A stretch of 64,000 nt of DNA from Ephemerocybe angulata (GCA_013368325.1 JAACJK010000233.1:1-64000); one strand, 5' to 3'; counted from the first letter of the stretch, positions 12,705-24,324 are shown. Notes: generated by a model from the letters alone, not told the origin. Numbers and translations: made by a program.

Positions 12705-12713
12705 CTCCATGAG
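12705..12713. repeat. Target-site duplication, right copy (CTCCATGAG)
   Basis: It is an exact copy of 5230-5238, directly after the element's terminal CACC. Confidence 0.9.
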
Positions 12714-13487
12714 CGGGCCGTTTTCAAGAGATCACAAGGAATGCGGCGGCAGAAGCCCAGCCAAGGTTTGTTAGGGTCGAAATGTTGTGGATGCAGGCTC
12801 CAGTCGTGAGGTCCCAGTCGCCCATCCGGGTAGGGCACTGCAAGTTGGTGGTGACTGAGCACAGGGGTTGTAGGGGGAATACCGGGGTAGTACTCGTGCA
12901 ATGTGCTGTTCGGTGACCACACTTCATATGGTGTCTCGACCCTATCGTGTGATGATGGGCGCGATTCAGCTGAGAGTCCGAATGTTGAGAAGAGAGTTAA
13001 GCTTACCCTTCTTTTTTAAGGACGATATGACGAGAGACAAGCCTATGACCTGGTTGGATGATGCGAGCAGCTTCTTGCGTAATGGAGTAGCCATGGGGAA
13101 GCACTGTATATGTGGCCTCGACGTCACGCAAGGACTTTGTATATTCGATGACGGGAGGCGGCATTGCCAGTCGAGTTTTGCCTCGGGCGTACCATACCGA
13201 CACGGGATGAGCGAAGAATGTGTTTAGGTGTAAGAAGATATATTTCTACGCAACAGTGCGGAGTCGGGGGCTCGGCGAACACGCGAGAGGTATAAGTCGA
13301 TGCCAGAGACGATACTAGGTTCGGAGCAGGTCACGGCAGAGCAAGCTTGAAGCTAATGCCAATTACGACCATACATGATCACGGATCAAGGCGCAGCCAT
13401 GGCCCCGTTGCTGAATAAGCCTTTCAGGGCGGCCTTGACCTTTACTAAGCAATCAGGAGTTCTACTTGACCCTCACTGTGCCTCGAA

Positions 13488-14775
13488 ATGAGACCTACAG
13501 TCCCAATGGCCAACAGGATAAATCGACAGTGGCTTCATCACTTCTGTTTCTCGACACAACTTCCAGAATCTGAATCCCTTCTTGCGGACATAATCCCAAA
13601 ACCCCATCCCCTAAATGTAGGTTTCCATCTAGATCTTCTAACGCCGAGCCTTTACCGAACCGTTGTCCAGGCATTGGCTTTACGCCTCGACAACCTCGAA
13701 CGCCAACTCGAACGGGGTACGGATTGGACTGTTTTTAATCTTTCTTCATGCATACTATATACGACTGGCGTCAAACCGACTTCGATCCAACCGGAAGTGA
13801 AGTCACGACCCAGGCCCAGCAATTTCGAGCTTTTGGCTCAGGTCGTGACAGGCTATCGCATCCTTGACGCCTATTTGGCGCTATACGATGCATACCCTCT
13901 TGCACCTGGGCTGGTATCTCGCCAAAGTGGCAATATTCCAGATGACTACCATGTCCTAGAAGACTGGCCGAGCCTCGTCGAAGCGCTAATATCCTTGATC
14001 GAAAAGGATGCTTTTGGCGGGAGCGAAATCCAGCATTCAGCACAAGGCCCCCAATTTCTGGCCCTCGCTAAGAATCAAATTCGCGCTCAGAAACACGCAG
14101 CAATCTCCCATATCAACTCTAACCTGTACACTTGTGCCATGTACCTGCTATGCATGTGTGACGCGGGGAGCATTGAGGTGGGTCCGGTGTTTTAGTCTTG
14201 TCTTTCCCCCGGCCAGGTTGCTGATCACGACATTCTCCTTAGGATCCTTTCACCATGCCAACGATTCAAGCGTACTTCCGAAGCTGGTGTGACCGTAAGG
14301 CAGATACCCACGGGTGAGTTTAATTTGCAAGCTATCCGAGCGCACCTCTCAATAGTGCGAGGCTCTAGGTTGCAATTGACGGAGGAGGAGGCAGGAAGAC
14401 TCGCTGCGATCTCCCAGACTGACAAGTCACTCAAAGGGCTCCAACTGTGTACAGAAGCTATCTTTCTCGGGACGCCTATACTGGCCCTTGAGTCCTTTGA
14501 TCTGTCGACAAGGAAGTGGTCTCGAGAAAGCATGCTCGCAGTACGTTCTTGCTTGCACGATTATCCTTCCGTTCATCTCACATTCGCCAATTTTATAGGT
14601 CGCTCACGCTCGAGGGAATGAAAAGCCAGCAGCTTTAACTCAAATTGAGCGCAGTTTGCATACACTGGTCTTTGAATTGGCTTTTTCGGGCCCAGTACTG
14701 GTAATACTAGGAAGTTCAAGCTATCGCACACAAGTGCTTGAAAGGGTGAATTTCATTGAAGGAAAAGAAGTCTGA
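13488..14775 (+). CDS. Unknown protein, 369 aa, four exons
   Basis: Not recognised. Exons 13488-14177, 14243-14313, 14369-14540 and 14599-14775 join with consistent phase and total 370 codons including the TGA stop, which supports the model. Introns have donors GTGGGT, GTGAGT and GTACGT, with acceptors CTTAG, CTCTAG and TATAG. The start is the ATG at 13488, the first in the open frame. The protein is mostly helical and Leu-rich, with no signal peptide, no clear membrane helix and no zinc motif. It is divergent from the disrupted host gene to its left, about 240 bp away, so the two may share a promoter region. The function is unknown. Confidence 0.75.
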
Positions 14776-15084
14776 AAAGGGACCATGTCAGCGCTCGTTG
14801 AAGTACCCTTCGATCTATACAGCTTAGTATGCACACCAAGTTGTCTCATTAATTCTTGGGATGTTTTCCGTGAAGCCACGGCCGAGTCCAACCTGCGAAT
14901 GTCAATGTGAGCATGAGTAACCAATTGATGTATGGCGCCTAAGCAACATTAAACCATCGCTGTCTCACCATAATATATTTAGCAACAAACAAAATCGACG
15001 ATGTAATCATCGAAGTCTTCCGAATCGTCGGACCCAGCAACAGCAAGAGGTAGAGTGAGGGCCAGTGCAATGATACAAAAGTCC
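14776..15084. other. Intergenic region, nothing seen
   Basis: Between the unknown gene and the inverted-repeat element I see no ORF or RNA gene. The bases next to the element (ending AAAAGTCC) show no copy on its other side. Confidence 0.5.
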
Positions 15085-15174
15085 GATGAACCTTGATTAA
15101 TCAAGCCGGCGTATGGCAAGCTTTTCCGATTTAAATGAGAGGTGTTTAAACAATATTAAAAGGCATGATTAATC
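15085..15174 (+). repeat. Left 90-bp terminal inverted repeat
   Basis: It begins GATGAACCTTG, contains CGGCGTATGGCAAG and TGAGAGGTGTTTAAAC, and ends GATTAATC. About 93% of positions match the inverted right copy. Confidence 0.85.
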
Positions 15175-16077
15175 AAGGTTAGGTAGGTGCTGCTCTTACC
15201 TATTTAAATGACCTCAAACCCACTGATTCTTCGCGTTAAAAAAGGTACTGCAGGGCTCGGAGTTGATTAAACATCACATTCGCTCGTTTGATTAAATGAA
15301 AAAAGACAATTAAATTAATGGTGGAATTAAATGCCGAATACTAGAGAGCTACATTTAAACAAGGCCATCAGGAGCTCGTTTAAACAAGCAGGGATCCTGT
15401 TTAAACAGAGCCCGAATTGCCGGCTGTGACCAGCAACCCACCCCTCTAAAGTGCCCGAAGGCTCGACAAGAAGTCGAGATCCCGTCAAGTCCCTCTGCCA
15501 CCACCTCTGGGATGGTGGTGGAAGAGGGAAGAGAAGGGATGGGGAGTTTGATGGGGAGTGCTGACTTATATACCTCGGGGATGTTTTCCATATGGTATCA
15601 GACCAAATAACGCGTGAACGCGTCTCAACACGGTCACGCTCAGCTTGTTGAACGAAAACAAACAGATGCACTGATGGAATGCTGGGACAAACAATGGTGG
15701 AGTATATAACATGTGGGACATATCAGTTGGGAGCCCTCGCTCCTTGGCCTCTGTCTACCATCACTGGGAGTGGGGACAGGGCCTTGGAGCTATTTGACGC
15801 CCGCTTGGCGCCCCCGACGCGCCGCTGATGGCGTGGAGGACTAATTTGATCTCCGTTTAAACACCGACGTCATCGTTTAAACGCCGTTCGCGGAGCCAAC
15901 TCGTCCTTGAGCCGTTTCATTTATGCGTACACTGTGTTCATTTAAATAGAGTTCCTTGTTTACTATACAGTAACATCTGTTTATTGCTCCTTTGACTCGA
16001 ATTTAATCAGAAACAGGATCCATAAATAGTTCAGGTTGTGCACTGGCAACGGGCACCCATATGCTGGGCTGCTAGAT

Positions 16078-16167
16078 GATTAATCACGGCTTTGAATATT
16101 GTTTAAACACCTCTCATTTAAATCGAAAACACTTGCCATACGCCGGCTTGATTAATCAAGGTTCATC
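16078..16167 (-). repeat. Right 90-bp terminal inverted repeat
   Basis: It is the inverted copy of 15085-15174, ending AAGGTTCATC at 16167. Differences cluster in two short patches, next to the GTATGGCAAG block and near the inner end. Confidence 0.85.
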
Positions 16168-18758
16168 AGGTTACAGGGTTCGAGTCCTTCGGGCACCCAC
16201 AGCCGAGCACCATCTGGAGACCCATCGTCCTCGTCTCGATCCACGTCTCGTGGTTCGAGTCCTTCGGTTTATAATTATTTTCGGCCGCGTACTCAATCCG
16301 CATTGCCATCTGGCACAACAGCGGGCTCCTCATCTCAGCCTCATTTTGGCGAAGAACCAACTCACCTCTCAAATCAAGATGCCGGTTCTCGGGGTGACGA
16401 CGCACCTGTCGATCCCCAAACAAACGCGCAACTATCCAAATCATTCCCGTCAGGTCATTGGAGCGCTAGCGGCGATCTGCCTGGTAATCCCGAACCTCAC
16501 TCGCCATCCGAACCGAACACAACATCAGCCACGACCTCGACGCCCCTTCCGACCCGAGCTTCCTATCGCCTTATCGAAAAAAAACTCGCGGCGGCGGTGT
16601 CAGGGCAGCCCACCTCGCTCCTGCCCTCAACCTCGCAAGAGCCAGCCAAACGTAGATCTAAGAAGCCTTCCAAGACACCCCGAAAGTCCAACCGCAAGGA
16701 ATCAACCGATTCTAGACGGAAGGAAAAGCGCAAAGATGTTGACGAGGTATTCTTGAAGGAAGTGAAGGAAGACGAAAGCATGGTCAAAGAAACCCTTGAG
16801 TCCTTGTTGCTACTTCCCACTACGCCCTTACTAAATGAAAAGGTCTTCGTTCCAAGCGGCAATGCGGCGCCCAGCACAGGCTCTGGGAAGCGCGTTCTCG
16901 GGAATCGAGCCGTTTCTTACTTAGACATTGCAGGCGGCAAGCATAGCTTCACGCCTTGCATGAACGTAGGTCTACTTTTGGCGTCTCTACGTACCCAGCC
17001 CATATTAACGCTAACTATTCCAGGAGGATGAGCTTTCGGCATTTTACGCTTTCCACGACGCCCTGGAGGCGAGTTATATCGACGGGGTGCCGCAGCACAT
17101 CCATGATATCACGAAGTCGTGCTTGAAGCACCTGACGCAGGACGAATTTCAAGCAGCAACTCCAGCGCAGAAACGAGAGTGGATTTCGAAATACAACCTC
17201 GTCGTTAGCGACCCGGAAGCCCCAAAAGCAAGCTTTTCACTCGAAGAACTTGACAGGGTCGAACCAGTCGATAATCAAATCATTTTGCACGACCATAGCC
17301 TGGGCTTTGGAGAAGCGCGACATGTCTCAGGAACCCTTCGTCATGTTTACCAGGAGCACCGCAAGGGCAATCAAGGGAAGGTGGTCAATGCTCTTGATCT
17401 GCCCCGACCGGAGGCGGAAGTCGCACCTATGGACTCGCAGGTGCTCTTCTCGGACGTGAAGGCATTTCGGGAGACAAAAAATTGCCCGATGCCCTTGATT
17501 ACCCCGTATCCGACTGGGAAGATGCGCTGGGCCTTGGTCGGGGTCGAGAACGCCAGTCACCCTTGGCATATTGATGCAGGCGGCCTCTCCACCTTCGCCA
17601 AGGTTCGGGTGGGTTACAAGCTTTGGTACTTTGCCGTACCTCCGGATGGCTCAGAACCGCTGGTTTACTTCAGTGATATTAACGTATTTCTGAAAAACTG
17701 GGACCCGTATAGCCCAAGCAACAAACGCTGGAAGATCTTTGCCATCCTCTTAAGACCAGGTGATACCTTGTGAGTGTGTACCTCCACCAGCCCCAACGCC
17801 CTTTAGTCCGAAGTCTAGCACGACTAACGATGTCTTCAGATATATGAGGCCGCTGATGCTCCATGCCGTATGGACTTTATCCAGCTCGATCTGCTACGGG
17901 GGTCACTTGTATTGTTCTTCCACCCTTAGTCTCAGCGTCGCGTCATTCATCCAATCGTTCCACCTGGACAAGCTCATCACCAACGACCGCCATTCATCAT
18001 TGCACACGCTTTTGGCCCGTCAAGTGGTGAATTTCCACAATCTGCTGGTATGTGGCGAAGAACGGGTCAGTCCCTTCAACAAGGATCGCCTCGGCATTGA
18101 CCTCTTGCGGAGTTTCGAGGAGTGGCATGGTTTTGTGATGCTGCACGTACTCATCACCCTGGGACTGGTGGTGGATCATCGCTCTTACCGCTCATGGACC
18201 GGGAAACCCCGCACTGAAAGCGAATTACTGATGATGGTTTACTCTCGTGGCGCTGCCCTCGCTACCATGTTATTCCTCGGCTCTCATTCCAATATCGCCA
18301 TAAACATCGAGCGAAAACAACTCAACCCTTGGGAGTATTTTACTCAAGTCCTCCTCCAGCAGTGCGTGTTATTGCTGCGAGGACGGGCAGCTGTAGAGAG
18401 CGAAGACGACAGTGAGGATATTGGAGGATGTTCTGTGAAGGAACCGGAAAGGCTCAGGGCGTTGATTCAAGACGCGGTCACAATGAGGTTTCATCGCTGC
18501 CAAACGTTCCGCTGCTACTTGGACGAGATGTTGGAGGAAGAAGCGACCTCTGATGAGAGTTCAGCATGCCATGTCATCCCACTTCCACCCCCGAATGCAA
18601 CGATAATCCGCCGATCGCCAACGATGTCGACAAGACGATCTCCAGGTGTAATAACCCACAACGCGCAGGACCTGATACTGGAAGGACTGACGCCAGAAAC
18701 TCGAGATGTCTTGGCTGCGTACATTCAATCTTGTAAGAAGGAGGGCTCGCTCAATTAA
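16168..18758 (+). CDS. JmjC-like 2-oxoglutarate/Fe(II) dioxygenase-type protein
   Basis: Exon 16303-16965 (open further upstream), intron 16966-17023 (GTAGGT donor, CTAAC branch), exon 17024-17769, intron 17770-17839 (GTGAGT donor, CTAAC branch), exon 17840-18758 ending in TAA. All phases close. The N-terminal third is Ser/Pro/Lys-rich with a basic segment (KRRSKKPSKTPRKSNRK), a likely nuclear signal. The middle has a JmjC-like core: SHPWHIDAGG supplies the His-x-Asp pair, GYKLWYF the co-substrate lysine and RPLMLHAVWT, just after the second intron, the distal His. The C-terminal part is helical. No ATG is found in frame between the element at 16167 and about 16780, so the true start may lie left of the inverted-repeat element or in an unseen exon. 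Family assignment rests on these motifs only; the substrate is unknown. Confidence 0.68.
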
Positions 18759-19117
18759 TATAAGAGCTCGTAGAGCTTAGCTTGTGAGTTCTAGATCTTA
18801 TGTTTTATAGACGCTTTTCCAATACCTTATCCCTCTTGGCCTCTGAATCTCACCTTATACTCTCGAATACGTACCTTCGGTGTATACCTATCACTTTATC
18901 TTGTAACTATCTCCATGTTGCAACGTTCGAGAGCAATATTCGTAATGATCCGGAGCTCTGTATCTGTTTTCTGCCTCGCCTAGTACGGCCGTAAGGTCCC
19001 ACTGGGAGTTTCCTCGCCTTTCCTAGTCCCAACGTAGCTGATCCGGATTCTGCATTTTAGTTGTACTTCAACATACATGCGTAGGTATCTATCAATGAAC
19101 GGCGCTTGTTCGTCTGC
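18759..19117. other. Convergent intergenic region
   Basis: This is the 3' ends of two convergent genes. The sequence is T-rich with TTATCTTG-type stretches that would suit 3' processing, but I see no defined signal. Confidence 0.4.
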
Positions 19118-22100
19118 TTATATAGCCTTCATCCTAAGCGCCCGTGCGAATTTGCATAGCGAATGCTCCAGGGATAGTAAGTCAAAGCCCATGTCTCCCA
19201 ATTCCTCCTCCGAAAACGCGTCAGCCATTCCCCTCTGCACGGCCTGCAGCGCCTCCGCTACTGCCTCTAATCTTGCCCTGCGTGTCGCCGGCCATGATTT
19301 CGTCAAGAATTTAAGGGCTCGCAGGCCTGACATCGCGCCAGCGTTGAGATCAACGATAGCCTCAGCCATCTCGAGGACTGTCGGTGCCTGCACGACCCCC
19401 GCGTATACCAGGTCCCCTGTCAAGGTGAGGCGACCGAGATCTCCTAGCTGCGGGAAAACCCCGGAGTTGATCGCCTTGTCCTCCTGAAAGTACTTGATAG
19501 CTGAGGAGAACGTCGCTTTTGGGTTGGCACGCGCAAATTTAGGCCACGCTTTCTGCTGAATCGAATCCCAGTAAGCTGGATGGTGGTCTAGGCTTCGTCG
19601 AGTTGGCTGTCCGTACGCCATTCGATTGCAAAAGTAGTGGTTACCCCTGTCTGTTTGTTTCGCTGCGGCGGAGGGAACACTTTTGGTGATGGATTCGACC
19701 AGGGTAGTCAGGGCTTCCGAGCTCTCGAAAGTCATTGTATGCTCAGCCGAGAATTCGCTCCTGTACGTGATTGCTCGCCACACAATAGCGCCGAAGATCC
19801 CTGCCGGAGTTGTGATAATCTCGGGGCGGTATGGGCCGATCTCGGATGTACTGCGTAATCGGCCTGGAGCCTTCTCGCGTATGGGGAGATAGAAATCGGT
19901 GTCGCGCTGAAGAAGCTGTATAAACAACTCGTCCGTCGCCTGATTTGGATCGCGCGTGTATGCCAACGCCTTCCTCCACATTTCGAAATACTTCTCCCAA
20001 CCACCGTCGATGTCGCCTATTTCGAGGTCCAAGAGGGAAATGTCACCGTTCATGAAGTCGCGATACTGTTTGTATAGGTGGCCTTCCTGAGATGATACGT
20101 CCATGATGGGGTGCTGAGCCAGCGCGCATCGAAATTGTTCAGTATCCCGCTCGAACTGGTAACCCCCTCGCGTCTGGCCACCAGCGACGACATCCGAGGG
20201 GCGGAAGCTGGATAGAATAGCCCATACATAGTCCAACGTCAGCGCTGCCTCCCCCAGATGTTCTTCAACTATTCTAATAAACCAACCGAGCTTGACATCC
20301 TTCAGCACATCCCAGCCCATCCACATTCTCACCGCATCGACAACAGCATCACCTACACAGGCTTCCAATTTCTGGGTGACGAAGGCTGGTGTTCGGTAGA
20401 AAATGGGGTTGTTGTACACGAAGTCGACTGGTTCATCGGGTGAAACGTGAAAACCAACGGTGTCGGAAGAGATGGTTGATAATCCTGCGCCGGTCTCGTG
20501 AATCAACACGAGTTGAGAGACGAGTCGGGCTAGCCAGGAAGTATCCTTTCTCAGAGCGGGCCGCCCTTTCTTCGCGAGAACGCGTGCCGAATCGCGAAGG
20601 GAGCGAAGCCATTTCCAGGAGTTCATCTTGGCCATTGCGTAGCGTTTATGGTGCTGTCGACTGTCGTACTCCGTTCGTTGCAGAAGCGCATCGATCTTCG
20701 CCGACCTCTGTGTCATGAGGGACATCACACGAACCGTCTCCAAGCTTGATGGGGCGCTTTCAATCATGCTCGCTGCGCCCTCATAGTCTCTGTCGTACTG
20801 GCTCGTGTCTACTTCCAGGTCGATTGGGAGCGTTCGAGCACCATTTAAGACCTTGGTGAGTTCAGCGTGGAGGTGGCTCGCGTCAGACATATTCATAAAT
20901 CTGAACACATATGCTGCATTTGAGAGCCGCCAGGGTCAGAAGAGACATTCATTGAAGTGACATGGTTGGCCTACCTTGCTCCGCAAGAACAACGTCCTGG
21001 CTACTCTTCTTGAAAGATTTCTTCCCCTTCCCCTTGCCTCCATGCACTCGCTCCACCCGGGCCGCACCACTGCCTCCTTTCTTTCCAAGGCCCTTTCCTT
21101 TCCTTCCAACGCCCTTTCCTTTCCTTCCAATGCCCGTGCCCTCCGCCCCTGTATACCCCCATTCGCTGTTCGCATCGCTCGTTTGGCTTGGACAATCCGC
21201 GTTCTCTTCCGGGCAGAAGATTTCGTCACCCCACCTCGACTCAGTTGATCCATCCTCCATCTCCTGGCCAAGTGAGGAGTTCCCTGCAGGCTTCGGCCTG
21301 AGCGTGTACGGCCCTGCCGTTCTCGCCCGCTTTTGGCTATCTCTCTTATCATGAGATCCACCTTCACTTTCATGAGGTCGTTTGTTCACCCGCTGAGCGG
21401 GGGTACGTATTTCAACCCAACATGCCGTCGAATTCTGTTTCTGGGGAGGGCCCGGATTTGCTCTCGCCATGGTCGATGGACCAGGTCCTGCCTGTGCATT
21501 ATTACGACTAGGCACCGTGACGGTCGGAACTCTGGAAGCCGTAGGCGGGGTTGCAATAGTCGCACTTCGGCGCTGGGTTGATCGTGGCCCTAGACATTGC
21601 CCGCCGTCAATCGGTCAGTCGTATTGATAAATGAGTAGAGTAAATGGATGTATCCACCTGAACTCGACTCTGCTCTCACTGCTGCGCTGCGATGGGACTT
21701 AGCAGGCAATAGTGATACAGACTTCTGCAAGTGCGCCTCCCATTCCCCAGTTCCTCGTCGCCACCTTTCAAGAAAACGCTCTTCTTCCTCCCCTCCTAGC
21801 GGAGGAGCCCACTCCCACGGTTCGACTGCAACACGTTCCCCATTCTCATTTAGATATGTGATGTCGCTGAAGAAGTTGTTCGGTGAGGGTCTCTGGATGC
21901 CGAGGTGGGCTGGCATCTGCTTTAAAAAATAGTGGCACTCGCGGTAGAGGGACTGAAGTGCAAATTCGACAACCGACTTATTGTCCATAAAATGGTGGCC
22001 GTCGCGAAAGAAGTTCGCGCTACCCACTTCAGAAACAGAGCTGGGAGGAACAAATCTAGGAACGTCAGAGTGATTGGTTTAGGTATTATCGATGAGATTA

Positions 22101-23454
22101 GTGATAGCACGTACTCGGGATTCTGCATTTCCGGGGTCAGATAGAAGGGTTCAGGACCTGGAGTCGCTGCCACACGGTAACGACAGGCTTGGTTACACAT
22201 TCTTGAAGGCGGGTATGATATGAGCGTGAATCTGTACGCCCACGAGGGAATATCTTGTTCTGTTGTGCCGGGAGGTGCGAACGGTCCTGACGCCCCGTGC
22301 TTGCGATTGCCTTGGAAGTTGAAGCTGGTGTGTTTGCTGAGAGCAACAAAAACACCAAGGCCAACGACATGGAAGTAGCCGGGGTCCCACCCCTCTGGTA
22401 TCTGTGAAGCTACTTGCATATTAGTAAAATGCCCAGGGCAGTCTTTGTCGTCGAAGTGCACCTCGCCAAAGCTTGCCAACTGAGCGGCTAAGGACGCCAA
22501 CCCCTTTGCTGCTGCAATGTTGCACTGGATGGTCTGGAAGGCGTAGTTTCGATGGGCGCCTATCCTGGGGAGGCCGAGCATCTCAGTGCGTCTGCGTATT
22601 AGATTCTTCAGGTCCTCAGGGGCGAGGTCCATATCCTCCATGGATATGTTCGCGATTGCCTTAGCATTAAATAGCGAATATATTAGTATACCTTGCCTAA
22701 GCGTATGACCTTGGACTCACGGTAGACAGGACGCGGCAGAGTTTGTGAAATTGTGCGCACTTGGTGGATGGCTTCATTGCGGCCTGAGGTGCGATACACC
22801 CTGTCGGCAGCTCAACGGTAACTGCTATGTTGTAGCAACGCCCGGTACCGACTCTCTCCGTGCCCCTCTCCAAGGGTACTTCTGTGGCATTTCTAGTTTC
22901 CTTTGGCCCCAGCGCTTGATCTGCAGCTTCATCGAGGGCGTCTCGACATGCTTGGCTGTGGTGTTCGCTATTAGGCATAGTTAGATCTTAACATTTTTAA
23001 TGGCCTGCATAGATATGCGTACGGTCCAACCACCCATCCGATGACGATATCACTCCTATGGTCCTTGTTGTCAAGACCAGGTCTGCAAAAGAGATAGTCA
23101 CCAGCGCGGAGCTCGAAGAGACCTACGTCCCCATTCGTTATTAGGGCGACATTGCGAGCATAAGCTTGACTCGCCTTGCGCTCGGAGCTCCTCCCGCTGA
23201 CCCAGTGGCACTTCCAGCGACTCCTCGTAGTCCTTCTGATCCTTCATTGCGATAGGGCGAATATCATACTTGATGACGATTGATCGCCCCGGATTCTTCG
23301 GTGGGTGAAGGGGATGATCGAAAACTTCGTACAATTCTGGAAGCCGGGCGTTCCTGTTGGGCAGGTCTAAGAGTACCTCCCGACAGAGGGAAGCTACTCT
23401 AGACTGGGAGGGCATCGTGAAGGGGTCGAAAGGCTGTGGCTGGCAATCTGGCAT
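19118..23454 (-). CDS. Large protein with 2OG-Fe(II) dioxygenase-like core
   Basis: The ATG at 23454 starts MPDCQPQPFDPF; the stop is TAG at 19118-19120. Joined exons read through a beta-rich N-terminal part with RAGDYLFCRPGL near 23100. A helical region follows, ending at donor GTGAGT near 22720. The oxygenase-like core has HFDDKDCPGHFTN (His-x-Asp metal pair, about 22455), a second His in RKHGASGP (about 22295) and Arg in WAYRFTL (about 22235). This HxD...H...R layout fits the double-stranded beta-helix dioxygenases that are expanded in Agaricomycetes; TET/JBP-type relatives are possible but unproven. A basic low-complexity tail with a 21-bp repeat (GRKGKG, about 21080-21145) follows, then a long C-terminal exon (about 20920-19118) with no recognised domain. 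The last exon joins in frame through intron GTAGGC...AATGCAG. It could instead be a separate gene starting at an ATG near 20896. A frame change near 23200 is unexplained. Confidence 0.58.
21075..21150. repeat. 21-bp coding minisatellite (GRKGKG)
   Basis: Three imperfect copies of a unit like CTTTCCTTTCCTTCCAA(C/T)GCC encode Gly-Arg-Lys-Gly-Lys-Gly repeats on the minus strand. This is a basic, probably nucleic-acid-contacting or nuclear-targeting tract. Confidence 0.7.
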
Positions 23455-24324
23455 AGCACATCCATAATAAGGTCGCCTCGGGGCTCAGGATCCTGCTAAC
23501 CCTTCTTGGGCGCCGTCGCCGTCCCACTGTCCTAGTCGCCCTTATCGATGAGATGAGGTAAGACGATGCATTTTCGATAAAAAAACTGCATCAATTCTCC
23601 CCCCGAAGAGGATGCAAATTAACGCGCTCGACGCGGAGCGGGGCCGGTTTGGGCGTCTATCCGAGATTTCGTCCCGCTAGGAGGCGAGCTCGGAACACAA
23701 ACCCGCGGTAGCCTTTAGGACGTTCTGAAGATGATCACCACTCGATGCCGACTTTCAGCTGGCTGCACTCATGAGAAAAGGGGAAGAAGTGTTGAGTGCG
23801 AGCGCTGGTTATCAGCTGTTCGCCGTTCGGCTACATCATAGCAGTTGACTCAGCCTGATTTGCTAAGAAGCGCCGGTGACGAGAGCTCTTGGAGCGCTTA
23901 ATCTTGGGCGTAGTACGGTCAACTGGGTGGCGTTTATCTGTGCAGCCGAGATAATTCGGAGAAAGACAGTCATTCGAGTAGAAGAGCTCTCCTACTATAC
24001 CAGGATGGCGAGGGGGACTCTCTGTTGTACTCGACCCTGGTGGAATGAGAATCCGGTTAAAAAGCTTTCGTCCATCTGGACCGTGCACCAGATCTGAGAG
24101 TCAGACACGAGAATCAAGCAAGTTTTGAGCAAGGGTGTTATTTAAGGAACTGGATAACATAGACATATAGGCATAGGTACATGTGTTGGTAGAGTGGCGG
24201 TATGTATCGCATTCAGGCTGACGATAAGGCCGAAACTACGCGGCTAGGTTCGCTGGAGGAATGATGCCTGCGGAAATCGCTTCCGTATAGCGCTGAATGT
24301 ACCTAGAGTTACAGAGACATAAAT
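23455..24324. other. Intergenic region, no supported gene
   Basis: Short open frames occur on both strands but none has a start, coherent intron phases or recognisable composition. I see no repeat or RNA gene. Confidence 0.4.

Larger units (their letters stand above)
2494..13245 (-). pseudogene. Host gene of unknown function, split by a Mutator-like element
   Basis: The 5' part is right of the element. An exon from about 13245 (after acceptor CGTAG) reads through residues VSVWYARGKTRLAMPPP. Its intron (GTAAGC donor, CGATAG acceptor) joins exactly in frame to an exon that runs into the element at 12713. The 3' part resumes at 5229 in the same frame once the element and one copy of the 9-bp duplication are removed. 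It continues through exons to a TGA at 2494-2496, with a charged tail (KEREYVEEKRKERDNKR). The central part has a 15-bp in-frame minisatellite near 4285-4350, giving a Gly-Trp-Gly-Ala repeat, and an acidic stretch. No known domain was recognised. The upstream start codon was not resolved. The insertion should abolish normal expression unless the element is removed; whether an intact allele exists cannot be told. Confidence 0.6.
15085..16167. mobile_element. Non-autonomous DNA element with 90-bp inverted repeats (1083 bp)
   Basis: The left TIR (15085-15174) and the reverse complement of the right TIR (16078-16167) both start GATGAACCTTGATTAATCAA and match over about 90 bp with roughly seven differences. 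The interior has no convincing coding region. It is rich in self-complementary 8-mers: GTTTAAAC several times, ATTTAAAT and GATTAATC. No target-site duplication is visible: the flanks are AAAAGTCC on the left and AGGTTACA on the right. It is probably a MITE-like deletion derivative of an unidentified TIR superfamily. It lies immediately upstream of the JmjC-like gene. Confidence 0.75.

Noticed and set aside
16165..16200. A tRNA gene next to the inverted-repeat element
   Set aside because: Only a B-box-like string and a weak T-arm are visible. No matching acceptor 5' half, D-arm or anticodon stem could be found.
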